Counted from the stretch's first letter, positions 21,907 through 33,310 are shown. The stretch is 64,000 nt of DNA from Rhineura floridana (GCF_030035675.1 NC_084482.1:224917943-224981942); one strand, 5' to 3'. The notes: generated from the sequence alone by a model not told the origin. Numbers and translations: made by a program.

Positions 21907-22208
21907 AAAAGGTAAAGGTGTCCCCGCACTTATAGTGCGAGTTGTTTCCGACTCTTAGAGTGACGTCTTGTGAGGTTTACTAGGCAGACCATATACATGG
22001 GGTGGGATTGCCAGTTCCTTCCCTGGCCTTTCTTTACCCCCCAGCACAGGCCGGGTTCTCATTTTACCGACCACGGATGGATGGAAGGCTGAGTGGACCT
22101 CGACCCCTTTTACCGGAGATTCGACTTCCTCCTTCTGTTGGAATTGAACTCCGGCCGTGAGCAGAGCTTCGGCTGCGTTACCGCTGCTTACCACTCTGCG
22201 CCACGGAG
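21907..22208 (-). mobile_element. tRNA-type SINE, full length
   Basis: The minus strand starts CCGTGGCGCAGAGTGGTAAG (A-box), passes GGAGTTCAATTCC (B-box) and ends in CTAGTAAACCTCACAAG, GTCGGAAACAACTCGCACT and a CCTTTACC tail. Complete relative of the SINE split by CR1 at 7,782. The copy in B is 54,176-54,477. Confidence 0.82.
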
Positions 22209-22279
22209 GATTTTTGTAGTTCACATAGTCACTTTAAATATGTTTCATTCACTATTTAATTTTAGTGACGTTTCCTATT

Positions 22280-22836
22280 GTAGTTGTTATGTGCCTCCAA
22301 GTCGACTACGACTTATGGGGACCCTATGAATCAGCGACCTCCAAGAAGATCTGTTATGTACCACCCTGTTCAGATCTCGTAAGTTTGGATCTGTGGCTTC
22401 CTTTATGGAATAATCCATCTCTTGTTTGGTCTTCCTCTTTTTCTACTCCCTTCTGTTTTTCCCAGCAGTATTGTCTTTTCTAATGAATCGTGTCTTCTCA
22501 TAATGTGTCCAAAGTATGATAACCTCAGTTTCATCATTTTAGGTTCTAGTGACAGTTCTGGTTTAATTTGTTCTAACACCCAATTATTTGTCTTTTTCGC
22601 AGTCCATGTCATGCACAAAGCTCTCCTCCAACACCACATTTCAAACGAGTTGATTTTTCTCTTATCCACTTTTTTTCACTGTCCAGCTTTCACATCCATA
22701 CATAGAGATTGGGAATACCATGGTCTGAATGATCCTGACTTTAGTGTTCAGTGATACATCTTTGCATTTGAGGAACTTTTCTAGTTCTCTCACAGCAGCC
22801 CTCCCCAGTCCTAGCTTTCTTCTGATTTCTTGATGT
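22280..22836 (-). mobile_element. Bov-B LINE 3' fragment
   Basis: The minus-strand protein KRKINSFEMWCWRRAL, WTAKKTNNWVLEQI, LRLSYFGHIMRRHDSLEKT and GSRKRGRPNKRW is the RTE/Bov-B carboxyl terminus. The 3' tail (GACCCTATGAATC, AAGTCG) is the one Sauria SINEs share. The element is broken, with a deletion after KRW. The copy in B is 54,549-55,050. Confidence 0.9.
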
Positions 22837-24156
22837 TTCCTTTAGTAAATCTTCTGTTTCTGTGAATATGTGAACTACAGCAACACTTTGCAACCCCCCA
22901 AAAACTCCAAAAACAATTGTGGAATAATGGCACTGACTGTTCAGCAGAATAGTTTCCAATGGAGGGGCTGACTGTTACACCACTCTGGCCACTGGAGCTC
23001 TCGTGGCTGTTATGAGAATCAAATACTGGGAATTTTTAATCTTTGATTCATCTCAGTGAACCAGAGTTTGGAAAGCTGGCAACAGCAAGGATTCCCGGGA
23101 GACAGCCCCTCTGAGTACGTATCTTGCAACCCTGAAGGTATAGACTTCTTGACTCCTATGGAAATTTGGGATTTGTCACCCAGTAAGAATAGGCACTCAT
23201 TTCAAAGGAAATGTTTATGATAATCTATGCCTTTGGAGGAGACAGGATTGCAGTCGTTATCTGGGAATCCCTGAGGGAATGGTTTCTGGAAAATCAACAC
23301 ATTCCCTTACAGGATTATCCTAAATTCTTTCATTGTTCTTATTTATCACATCCACATCCTCCTGGAGACATTTACATTGGGTTTACTTTGGGGTCAGTTT
23401 AGTTAGGAAAAGGTATAAAACATGAGGAGTGAGGAGGGGAGGGGAGTTCCTCTTCTGCCGGGGCTCCGACGACTGCTTTTCTTATCAACGCACCCTAGCA
23501 TCTTTGGGACAATTTCAGAGCTATGGATTTGGGTGAGAACTTTCAAATCTGGTGCTGGTTACAAAGGGCAGAGCTTTTGCTCATTGGGCTAGATACGAAA
23601 GTCTCTCTCTCTCTCAGCTTTAGTCTTGCAGCAACTCTCTCTAGGAAAGTTATATGCAACTATCTGGGCCTTTTCCTTTCCGTTTTTCTTTCTGTGTGGG
23701 TGAACTTAATGTGAAGGTGTTCATACGGTTAGTCTCTTTGCTTTAGTCTATCCAGTGTTGCTGAATAAATGAATCATAGTTAGAAAGCTGCTCATTGTTA
23801 ACTGCAATTGTAAACTGCAATATGTTTCCTTGTTTCTTCTCTTAATAAAACCACTCTTTCTGTGTATGTGTCATTGAGTTAAGGGTAAATTTATACATGC
23901 TCTGGGGGTGACGTGCGGATAACTCCAGCCAAAGATCCTGCTGCTCTTGCTTGATAGGGGAACTTGCATTTCTAGTGAGCTCTGCTCATGAGGAAGTTCA
24001 AGGTTCCTTCGTAACATGGCTGTATCATAATGCCATTGAATGCATTGATAATATTTAATAAAACCAATTCTTAGGAAAAGTTGGGCGTTGTCATGAATGT
24101 AAAAAAGTAAAAACAAAGGAAAGAAAAGTTTAAAAAACCACCCCAAACCTGTTTTT
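22837..24156. other. Intronic sequence with a possible LTR-like stretch
   Basis: 22,960-23,025 resembles part of the 33,915 MITE. 23,410-23,880 has TATAAAA, AATAAATG and TTAATAAAACC in LTR-like order, but no TG/CA ends or target duplication could be fixed, so a solo LTR is only a suggestion. No gene seen. Confidence 0.35.
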
Positions 24157-25795
24157 ATCATCATCATCATCAGTAGTAGTAGTATTTATTACCTGCCCTT
24201 CACCCAGAGGTCCCAGGGCAGGTTACAACAATGTTAAAGCACATAATTAAAAACAGTTAAAACAACCTAAACAACATCACAGAAAAGAAGTTGGGTCCTA
24301 AAAAATATACATCCAAGGTGTCAAAGGCCAGGGTAAAGATGCATGTCTTCAGCATTCACTGAAAGCTGTACAATGAAGTGGCCAGATGTACTTCAGTGGG
24401 GAGGGAGTTCCACCATTTAGGGGCTGCCACTGAGAAGGCTCTCTCCCATGCTACCACCCCGTGAGCTTCCAAGGGTGGTGGAACTAGCAAAAGGGCCCCC
24501 TCTGTTATCTCAACACCCAAGAGAGGCTGTAGGGAAAGAGGCACTCTTTGAGATATTTAGGACCTAAGTCATTTAGGGCTTTCAACACTAATGTGAGCAC
24601 CTTAAACTGGGCCTGGATATGAACTGGCAACCAATACAGCTGTTTTAAAATACGGGTTATGTGAATTCTAAACAAAACCCTACCCAGTAATCTGGCTGCT
24701 GCATTTTGGACCAGTTGAAGTTTCCAAGTCATCTTCAAGGCCAACCCCACATAAAGCAAATTGCAATAAACCAATGTGGAGCACTGTGATGTTCTCTGTC
24801 TAAAAAGGGCCAAAGTTGTCAAGCCAGTTGGAGCTGGAAAAAGGTACTCCTCGCCATTGAGATCACCTGAACCTCCAGTGACAGTGTTGGATCAAGGAGT
24901 ACCCAGAGGCTGCGGACCTGCTCCTTCAAGGAAAGAGCAACCCCATCCAGAACAATCTGTCTTCCCCTCATGAGAACTCTGGACACATAACACCTCTGTC
25001 TTTTCAGGATTCAGACTCAATTTAATGGCCTATATCCAGTCCATCACTACCTCCAAGCACTGATTCAACACCTCAACTGCCTCTCCTGATTCTGATGGAA
25101 TAGAGAGGTAGAGCTAGAAGTCATCTGCATATTGATGGCACCTCACTCCAAAGCTCCCAGTGAATTTGTAAAGATGTACAAGATGGAACCCTGAGGAACA
25201 CCACAAGATAATTCCCATGGTTCTGAAGCGTAGCTTCCCATAACTACTTGGAAGCAGCTCTGGAGATATGAGCGGAATCACCAAAGCACAGGGCCCCCAA
25301 TCTCCTCAAGATGTTCCAGAAGAATGCCATGGTCAACAGTATCAAAAGCCTCTGAGAAATCAAGCAGGGTCGCATTCCTGCTATCTCTCTCCCTATAAAT
25401 GTCATCAACCAGGATGACCAAGACAGTTTCAGTGCTGTGGCCAGGCCTGAAGCCAGACTGGAATGGATCCAAGTAATCCGTTTCCTCCAAACACGCTTGA
25501 AGCTGAACCACCTCCACCTTCTCAAGCACCTTCCCCTAAAAGAGGATATTTGCCACTGGGCAATAGTTATTTAACACTTCTGAGATCTTCTTAAGGAGGG
25601 AATACACCACCGCTTCCTTCAAGGGAGACGGTACCTTACACTTCTCCAGCAAAGCATTAACCACTCCCTGGAACCACCCAGCCAGTTCCCTATGGCTAGT
25701 TCTCAGCAACCAAGATAAACAAGGGTCAAGGGAGCAGGTGGTGGGCTGCACTTCTTCAAGTAGTTTGTCCACATCCTCAGAAACCTCAGATTGCT
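24157..25795 (-). mobile_element. L2 LINE fragment (RT to 3' end)
   Basis: Minus-strand pieces in order: DYLDPFQSGFRPGHSTET, LVDDIYRERD, FSEAFDTVDHGIL, then after a gap KLQLVQNAAARLL, LYWLPVHIQAQFKVL and LPTEVHLATSLYSFQ, ending in a CATCAT-type tail at 24,157. The frames are broken many times and the YADD region is lost. An old copy. Confidence 0.88.
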
Positions 25796-26192
25796 AAAAT
25801 TCCTATACTGTAAGAATATTATAATAATGCATCCACAGCATGAATACTAACATGGAATATTGGGAGTAATGGGAGCATTAGTTTTATTCTTTAGAGTTCC
25901 TACCCTGCCATGTAATTATTTATTTAGTTATTTTTCACCCTCCACCATAAGGTCATAAGGCGGTTCACAAAAATATCAGGGAGGTTATAAAAACAAGTAA
26001 AACACAAAGACCTAGTATGTGCTTTTCCAGAACACCTCACTTCACAACAGAAACAGACTGGCCCCTAATAGGCCTTGTGGCATTTCTATCTTCTGCTTGG
26101 AAGGGCAGTTTTTCCTTCTTTGAATGATTCTTGGCATTTTCTCTGGCAACGAGGTGGTTGTTTTGAGGCTCCCTGGGTTTATGTATTCCTAC
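25796..26192. other. V2R intron with L2-like tail fragment
   Basis: 25,905-26,035 resembles a minus-strand L2 3' tail (AAGGCGGTTCACAA, AACAAGTAAAACA). Nothing else is recognised before the V2R exon 2 donor. Confidence 0.45.
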
Positions 26193-26487
26193 CTGCGGGA
26201 TTTTGTAGATTCCCAGCATAGTTGAAATCTGGAGGGAGGTGTCCGAGTCGACTCCTTCAATGAAAACTAGTGCCTTATTCTGTTTTCCACAGCTGTAGTT
26301 TGGAACATTTGCCCTCCCAGGAGAGAGCAGATCTAGCATGGCATCATAAGTCATTCTTGTACTGAAAAAATTCTCGTAGATATCGTAGCCGAGGGTGATG
26401 TTCGGTAAAATCCTGGGATCCTGATTGATCTCATGAATTGCAATCTGGAAGGACAGGAGATACCAGTAGGCTATGTACTTTGCGTAC
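26193..26487 (-). CDS. V2R exon 2, ligand-binding domain
   Basis: Minus-strand exon of 295 bp between a GCAG acceptor (26,488-26,489) and a GT donor (26,191-26,192). It reads YLLSFQIAIHEINQDPRILP, NITLGYDIYENFF, MTYDAMLDLLS, NYSCGKQNKALVFIEGV and LGIYKIPQ, the first lobe of the V2R Venus-flytrap domain. No stop is present, and the motifs AIHEIN and LGYDIYE are typical. Position and phase fit between exon 1 (27,840-28,057) and exon 3 (20,622-21,449), with a 4.7-kb repeat-filled intron 2. By itself the exon looks intact; the gene is incomplete because exons 4-6 are not in the window. Confidence 0.9.
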
Positions 26488-27164
26488 CTGCAACAAAGTG
26501 TGTATCACGACGTTCAATGAAACTGTGTTAAATTCTGTCTTTGTAAATCCTCACTCTCTGGATTCTTCTTATAGAATGACACCAGTGTTGGAACAGATTT
26601 AATCATGAACCAAAACAGCAGATCCTCATCTTTGTGTGTGCTTGTTGTAAAACAAACAGCCTCTTGCCACTTCAAGCCAGACAAACATATATTTCTGAGC
26701 TGGAAAGGAGGAGCTCCTGCACACTCTCACAAATATATTAAACAAAAGCTTATGGAAGGATGGGACATTGCTTGAAAAGGATTGGTAGCTCTGCTGGTGT
26801 TTGCTTCTTTTAAATAGGGAGGCGGAGTGTACGGGACTCTATGTGAAACAGACACTTTGGTCTCTGAATTGGTAACAATTTCAGCAAAATGGAGAAATAG
26901 GCCTGTCATCTTTTAACCTGTCTAGTTACAGGCTGCCCAGTCCTACAATAGCAGGGTGGAACATTGTCTCCCACATGAAAATGAAATACAGAAGAACTCA
27001 GAAGTTTGGGGGAACTTTTCTTTTCCTGCACCTCTGTGGGTAGGTAATGTCACAAGTTACGGATCGCCACAGACAATGACCTCTCCCTGGTTGCCAACCC
27101 TGAAATTTCTGAGGGCGGTAGAATAACAATCCCTCTGCTGATACGATGGATATAAAATTTATTT
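26488..27164. other. V2R intron 1, no feature seen
   Basis: 26,488-26,660 is matched at 35,830-36,005 beside a displaced exon 2 fragment, so it belongs to the V2R locus. The rest is unannotated. Confidence 0.5.
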
Positions 27165-27660
27165 AATGTATTTAATTTTTTAACGCCCAAGAGACACCTT
27201 AGAGATGGTGATGGGCTTTCGGGCCTAAGTTACTTCAGGCTTCAAACACTAATATGAGCATCTTGATCAGGTTCCAGGAACAAACTGGCAGCCAACGCAG
27301 CTGTTTTAAAACATGAGTTAAATGAGATCTAAACAGAACCCCACCCAGTAATGTGGCTGAACCATTTTGGAACAGCTGACGTCCCTGAGATCTTCAAGGG
27401 CAGCTCCACACAGAGTGCATCACAATAATCCACTCTGGAAGTTACCACAGAATGGGGTACAGTGGCCAAGTCATCTCAGTCCAAAAGGGGCCATGGTGTG
27501 AAAAGGCACTCCAGTCCTAGCCACCGAGAATATCCCCGGAATATGGACCTGCTCCTTTTAGAGGAGTGCAAAACCATCTAGACCAGATTGTCTCCCTACC
27601 TCTTGGAGTGAAGACCTCAGAACACATAACCTCTCTGTCTTTTCAGGATTCAGCTTCAAT
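27165..27660 (-). mobile_element. L2 LINE fragment
   Basis: Diverged match to 24,560-25,020 (CTGTTTTAAAA, AACAGAACCCCACCCAGTAAT, CATTTTGG and CTTTTCAGGATTCAG blocks). It lies in V2R intron 1. Confidence 0.75.
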
Positions 27661-27839
27661 TTATTAACAATTTGCTTTGGGCTTTTTTGCAGGTGGAAAA
27701 GAAGTATGGAAGCAGTATGCTGGCATTTTGGGTCTCCAGTGATTTAACATCAATGTCCCAAAAAACAGGGCACACCCCAGACAAATAAGGATGACAAAAG
27801 TGCACAAAAGCATAAAGCCTTTGCTGTGTAAGTGCTTAC

Positions 27840-28057
27840 CCCAAAAGCATCTTTTCTGGGGAACTGAGGAAACTGTCTGCTTTATGTATACCACGTACTG
27901 TCGATATGACCCCACTTATGAGGTGGTCTCCTGGCTTGTAATAATTCAATGCATCTGGACGGTTCCTTCTCAAGTTCAATGGGCATTTTGCCTTCAGCAT
28001 CCCAGAGGCTGCACAAGGTATCAAAGGCAGCAACAGCAGCGCAACTAAAAGCATCAC
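27840..28057 (-). CDS. V2R exon 1, signal peptide and N terminus
   Basis: Minus-strand ATG at 28,057 starts a signal peptide (MMLLVALLLLPLIPCAASG), then CPLNLRRNRPDALNYY-KPGDHLISGVIS, the conserved V2R exon-1 motif (YYKPGDHLIGGIIS in relatives), and ends SSPEKMLLG at a GTAAGC donor (27,838-27,839). The length of 218 bp and the position upstream of exon 2 fit. The promoter-like region at 28,058-28,560 precedes it. No lesion is seen in this exon. A receptor from this gene would be secreted or lost, since the membrane-spanning exons are absent here. Confidence 0.85.
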
Positions 28058-28560
28058 TCTGGGTCTTCCATTGCCTCTGTTGTCTATTCTTAGTTTAGGA
28101 ACCAGCTAATGAGAAGTTCAAAGTCTTCTGCAAGACCAAGGTTTCTGACTTCACGATCCGAGAGATGATACGAAACCTTCACACTGACATAGCCCCTGCC
28201 TGCCTCAAAGCTCAGCCAAACCTCTCAATGGCACGGCAGGAGTCATTTAAATACACACTTAGCATTTCAGGCTTGTTATAGAAAGTTACATCATGCTACT
28301 CTCCATTCTGACATTTCTGTTATTTGTCTCAAAGTTGAGGTTTGGTAAGTAAATCCCTTGAGTTTGGGCAATAAGAAGTGGAATAAATCACAACGATTTT
28401 GGAAATTATAAAGGGAAGAATTGCCTCTGCTCTTTGGTGGACTCTCTGTGGTTTGAGGAGCAGGTGTAGAGCTGGAGGAAAACATGTTTATGAGAACTCA
28501 TATTCCGAGGACGGACAGGAAGGGGAAAGGTAAGTTTGGAATGACCTCTTTAGGGCAGTG
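28058..28560 (-). promoter_or_regulatory. V2R promoter and 5' UTR region
   Basis: Upstream of exon 1 on the minus strand. A TATA-like TATTTAAA (28,246-28,253) lies about 190 bp before the ATG. The whole 500 bp recurs at 19,012-19,514 and 51,365-51,867, so it is a conserved family promoter segment. The transcription start was inferred, not seen. Confidence 0.6.
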
Positions 28561-29364
28561 GCAACATTTGCAGACTGAAGAAACTGTTATGGGGACCAGA
28601 CACACACCCCAACCTCCTCTATTGTTTACAACACAGTGTTGTTTTCATGCCTAACCTCAACAGGGGGAAGGAATACCTGTGGGCACCAGGAACGGCCTCT
28701 GCGGGGACTTGTGTGCCCATAGACACTCTGCTGACGATTCCTGCTTTATGGTTTATATATGACCAATCACACAGTACAAGTTAGTTACTGCTGAACATTA
28801 TGAAAATGTGAAATCAAGCAGACTGTGGAGCCACCAAGACCAATATTGGTCTTCTCTGACAAGCAGTGGGTTAACTGCCAGGCAGAGAGGGCTTCAGCTG
28901 TGACCCCAAAGCTAGTCCTGAGACATCAGGCACGGCAGATGCCGGTTGTGCTTAGGCCTTCCCCTGTCCTACAGTGGATCTACTGCCTTCAGCCGAGATG
29001 GGGGGCTCTGGCAGAGCAGGGAGAGGGAGGGTCTTTCAAGGACTTCTCTTTGGCCGTTTCTAATGACTTTGACTTGGGAAACTTTGCAATAGTGCAGAAC
29101 AAGCAACCTGCCCCCTCACCCACCTGGCTTCTTGTTTTGCTGTGTTTATTCTGTCCTGCCCTCAGCTGCAAACAATAATGTAAAAAATGGCATATTGTCT
29201 TGCATTCCTGGGACATTATTGTCTAGGTTTGGCTTTCCATGCAATGAATGGTGCTCACTGAATAAGATGGAAGTGTCCACCTGCACCCCAAGTAAAGCCT
29301 CTCTGGAATGTTTTGGACAAGCCTGAACAACATGGCATGCCTAAATGGATGCAAGGGGGAGGAG
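28561..29364. other. Intergenic, nothing recognised
   Basis: A 117-codon plus-strand frame (28,825-29,178) has no family signature or splice context. No repeat match elsewhere in the window was noticed. Confidence 0.4.
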
Positions 29365-29520
29365 GGGACATAAGAAGAGCCAAAGTGGATGAATCCAAAG
29401 GCCGATCCTATCAGCAGGCTGTTTTCACAGTGGTTGACCAGTTGCCTATGGGGAGTCCACAAGCAGGCCCGAGTACGTTGTCGCTACCTCTGCTGCCCAG
29501 CAACTGATATTCAGAGGCAA
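29365..29520 (-). mobile_element. CR1 LINE 3' UTR fragment
   Basis: The complement of the CR1 3' UTR: GACATAAGAAGAGCC begins it and CAGTGGTTGACCAGTTGCC with CAACTGATATTCAGAGG ends it, matching 10,490-10,665 of the young CR1 in reverse. Confidence 0.7.
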
Positions 29521-29902
29521 ATGTTCTCCAATAGTGGAGGGAGAGCATAACCATTGTGGCAAATAACTATTGGTCTTCCTTGAATTTATCTAATCATTTT
29601 ATAACCACCCAAGTTGGAAGCCATTGCTACCTCTTGTGGGGAACAATTCTCATTCTGGAGTGAATACACCAGGAGAGCAGGAGACCTGACTTCCTTTTTT
29701 AAAATGCAAACACAATTTGGGTTGGTCTTTCACAATCCAATCCACTTCCTGTGTAGCTTGGAAGAATTTGGTAACATGCCCCTCAGCACATTCCTTTGTT
29801 TTTCAAACCAGGAGGTAAGATATTGGATTTTGTGTAAGTTTGATCATTTGCATGCTTATGGAGTTCAATAGGATTTACTCCTCTGCAATCCTGCTTAGCA
29901 TG
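29521..29902. other. Intergenic; hAT target region
   Basis: No gene. 29,845-29,902 has a short common repeat (TTCAATAGGATTTACTCC) ending in TTAGCATG, the duplicated target of the next element. Confidence 0.5.
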
Positions 29903-30147
29903 TAGGGTTGCCAGGTCGGAACCATCCAAAAACCTGAGAAAATGGGGCGGGCCCTAGTGACGTCACGGGGCGGGCCCTAGTGACATCATTAAACATGATA
30001 CATTGTATCAACCACAGTTGCTTGGAGCATACCATTCAAAAAAAATTCTCTGGAGATTAAAATAGAAATCTTACCTAAAATAGGGTGTTCCTAGGTCCAT
30101 CTGAAGTGACAAGGTCATTCTTTCTCACAAGCTTAGGGTAATGCAAA

Positions 30148-30352
30148 ATGGAAATGGACTGCCTTCAAGTTGATCCCAGATAGGGTCTTCATGGTAAGCA
30201 GTATTCAGACAGAGGTGGTTTACTATTGCCTTCCTCTGAGTCTGAGAGGCAGTGACTGGCCCAAGGTCACCCAGGGAGCTTCATGGCTGTGTGGAGATTT
30301 GAATCCTGGTCTCCCAGGTCGTAGTACAACACCTTAACCACTACACCACACT
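30148..30352 (-). mobile_element. Sauria-type SINE in hAT
   Basis: The Bov-B-like tail sits at the left (GGACTGCCTTCAAGTTGATCC), the core GGTAAGCAGTATTCAGACAG next, and a tRNA-like end CACCTTAACCACTACACCAC at the right. It belongs to the minus strand. Confidence 0.85.
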
Positions 30353-30666
30353 CGGGGTTACCCACAAGTCCTCTCATATGTAAGTGATATAGCTTTGGAC
30401 ACATCAGCACAAGACTGGGCTCCTACTGGGAGAAAGGGCAGGACATTAATCAAATAAAGAGATAAATAACTAAATTAGTACAATAGAGCAGTGGTCTCTA
30501 AGCTTTTTTCCCCAGACTACCTGAAAATTGATTAGGGTCTTGGTGGACCACTTAATGATTCTTCTGCCTGTTGTTGCAATTATAATGTGCTGTGCTGGAC
30601 GCAGCATGATTTTTAATTGTATTTTTTATGACTTCCTTTATTTCTAATATTGTATTTTATGGATTT

Positions 30667-31214
30667 CAAGAAATCAGAAGAAGGCTAGGACTGGGGAGGG
30701 CCGCTATGAGAGAAATAGAAAAGGTCCTCAAATGCAAAGATGTATCACTGAACACCAAAGTCAGGATCATTCAGACCATGATATTCCCCATCTCTATGCA
30801 TGGATGTGAAAGTTGGACAGTGAAAAAGGCGGATAAGAGAAAAATCAACTCATTTGAAATGTGGTGCTGGAGGAGAGCTTTGCGCATACCATGGACTGCA
30901 AAAAAGACCAATAATTGGGTTTTAGAACAAATTAAACTAGAACTGTCACTAGAAGCTAAAATGATGAAACTGAGGCTATCATACTTTGGAAGACCTGATT
31001 CACTAGAAAAGACAATAATGCTGGGGAAAAAAGCAGGGAGTAGAAAAAGAGGAAGGCCAAACAAGAGGTGGATTGATTCCATCAAGGAAGCCACAGACCT
31101 GAACTTACAAGATCTGAACAGGGTGACTCATGACAGATGCTTTTGGAGGTCACTGATTCATAGGGTCGCCATAAGTCGTAATCGACTTGAAGGCACATAA
31201 CACCATCATCATCT
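30667..31214 (+). mobile_element. Bov-B LINE 3' end
   Basis: Open plus-strand frame (30,628-31,200) with IRRRLGLGRAAMREIEKVL, MFPISMHGCESW-type motif, INSFEMWCWRRAL, GSRKRGRPNKRW and FWRSLIHRVAISRNRLEGT, the complete Bov-B carboxyl end. A small in-frame deletion removes the HIMRR residues. The 3' tail ACTTGAAGGCACATAAC ends in a CATCATCAT run. Confidence 0.92.
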
Positions 31215-31977
31215 TTGGCTTTCCCCTTTCCTTCTGTTTTAAAAAGGTGCTGCTGGCTTTTGTTTTGCAAGTCTGTGTTTCACTTTTTAGAAAAAGTTAC
31301 TGCGTGTTGATTCTCTCCTTATTTCTGAATCTGTTTGAACTTTTTGTAGGGTATTTACATTCTGTTTGTACATGGAAACGATTTTGTCCGATAGTTAGTT
31401 TAGACCACTGGGAACATGTTTAAAACTGACTGCTGTGTCATGTTTGTACAAGTGTGATGTGTACCTCCAGACTGGTCAAAACACGTGGAATATTCTGACC
31501 TTTATATGTCAGAAGGCTGATTAAACTGGGGGTGGGCAACAAGGCTTACTGAAACAGGACAATTCAAATTATGTGGCAATTACTTTTAAGGTGTGTGTCA
31601 ATTTATTTAAAGCTTTCATTTAATAGTCCCATAATTTTAGGATTATCAAGAAATTCCTCAGAATATTAAGATAGACCAGCTTTTTTGGCAAGAGTAGTAT
31701 TTTTAACAAAAGCTTTGTCTTGCACCATATAATGAAGAATATTTGAAAGGCTTTGTGCTGATTGTTAAAGACATGCAAGACCAGGAAACTTCACTTTGCA
31801 TTCATTCAGAAACAGCATTCTACCAGAAGCTATTCAGAAAGCTGATACAAAAAGTGCGGCTCAACTTTGTGTTTGGAGCTGTTTGCAGGTTTTCACATGG
31901 CATTGTAAAGTGGCTGTCTACACCTTGAGTGTTTTGGCTCTTGAGATTAAGTGATGCAGAAGGCTAGCTCCAGTTTC
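31215..31977. other. hAT interior, no feature seen
   Basis: AT-rich unannotated interior of the 29,903 element. No transposase motif was found in any frame. Confidence 0.4.
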
Positions 31978-32586
31978 CTCTAATCTCTCTCTTTTTTCTC
32001 TCTCTCCAGCTTCTCTCTTTCTCTCTCTCTCCAGCCTCTCTCTCTCTCTCCCTCTCCCTCTCTCTCTCTCTCCAGCCTCTCTCTTTCCCTCTCTCTCCAG
32101 CATCTCTCTCTTTCTCTCTCTCTCCAGCCTCTCTCTCTTTCTCTCTCCAGCCTCTCTCTCTTTCTCTCTCCAGCCTCTCTCTCTCTCTCTCCAGCCTCTC
32201 TCTTTCTCTCTGTCTCCAGCCTCTCTCTCTTTCTCTCTCTCTCCAGCCTCTCTCTCTTTCTCTCTCTCTCTCCAGCCTCTCTCTTTCTCTCTCTCTCCAG
32301 CCTCTCTCTCTTTCTCTCTCTCTCCAGCCTCTCTCTCTTTCTCTCTCTCTCTCCAGCCTCTCTCTTTCTCTCTCTCTCTCCAGCCTCTCTCTTTCTCTCT
32401 CTCTCCAGCCTCTCTCTCTTTCTCTCTCTCTCTCCAGTGTCTCTCTTTCTCTTTCTCTCTCCAGCCTCTCTCTTTCTCTCTCTCTCCAGCCTCTCTCTCT
32501 TTCTCTCTCTCTCCAGCCTCTCTCTCTTTCTCTGTCTCTCTCCAGTGTCTCTCTTTCTCTCTCTCAACAGTCTCTCTCTCTCCAGC
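31978..32586. repeat. Polypyrimidine minisatellite
   Basis: About 25 imperfect units of 20-26 bases made of CT runs with TTT interruptions, each ending CCAGC. Strongly strand-asymmetric (C and T on the plus strand). The long minus-strand frames with repeated EREKERGWRE are by-products. Confidence 0.95.
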
Positions 32587-32589
32587 CTG

Positions 32590-33310
32590 CCACCCACAGC
32601 AGCAGTGGATGCCGGACGGGGCCAGCTCCTTCTTAGCCCCAAGGATGGATGGCCACTTCACCCCTCCTGCTGTGGGTGCTGCTGGGCGGCAACAGCCACA
32701 ATGGGCCCCCTCCAGCCAGAGATGCTGCGGCCACCACCACCACTGCCGAGCTCCATTGTGGACACTCCCACCCAGCAGTGCCCACAGCAGGAGGGGTGAA
32801 GCAGCCAGCCGTCCTTTCCGGAGCAGGGGAACTGGCTCCGGGGCCAGGGCTAAGAAGGAGCCAGCCCAGCCTGGCCTCCACTGCCACTGCCTCTTCATGC
32901 CTCCTGCTCAGGCTGCCAGGCCATGTGGGCCCCGTCTCAGCAGCGGTTGCTAGGAGATGGCATCCAAGCGGCCTGCCAGCCTCAGCAGGAGTGGAGGCCG
33001 GCCAGGGCCGGCTCCTTCTTAGGCCCGGAGCTGGTTCCCCTGCTCCGGAAAGGACGGCCGGCTGCTTCACCCCTCATGCTGTGGGCGCCGCTGGGCAGCA
33101 ATGGCCACGATGGGCCCCCCCAGCCAGAGACTGCTGACCCCAATCGCGGCTGCTCCCACCCAGCGGCGCCCATAGCATGAGGGGTGAAGCAGCCGGCCAT
33201 CCTTTCCAGAGCAGGCTCCGGGCTTAAGAAGGAGCTGGCCCAGCCTCGCTGCCACTGCCTCTTCACGGCTCCTGCTGAGGCTGCCAGGCTGCTCAGATGC
33301 CGTCTTCTAG
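32590..33310. repeat. Two tandem GC-rich palindromic units
   Basis: Each unit of about 400 bp has inverted arms: CCAGCTCCTTCTTAG...CACTTCACCCCTCCTGCTGTGGG pairs with CCCACAGCAGGAGGGGTGAAG...CTAAGAAGGAGCCAG. The second unit repeats this at 33,000-33,250. The interior tips contain CAGCCACAATGGG-type loops. Confidence 0.75.

Noticed and set aside
23410-23880. Solo LTR inside the V2R intron
   Set aside because: TATAAAA and AATAAA order fits, but no TG/CA boundary or target duplication is supported.
31918-32898. 326-codon minus-strand frame with repeated EREKERGWRE
   Set aside because: It is a translation of the polypyrimidine minisatellite; several frames are open at once and no start context or homolog supports it.
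32609-33180. Proline/alanine-rich plus-strand frames
   Set aside because: Open frames on both strands of GC-rich palindromes; composition effect.
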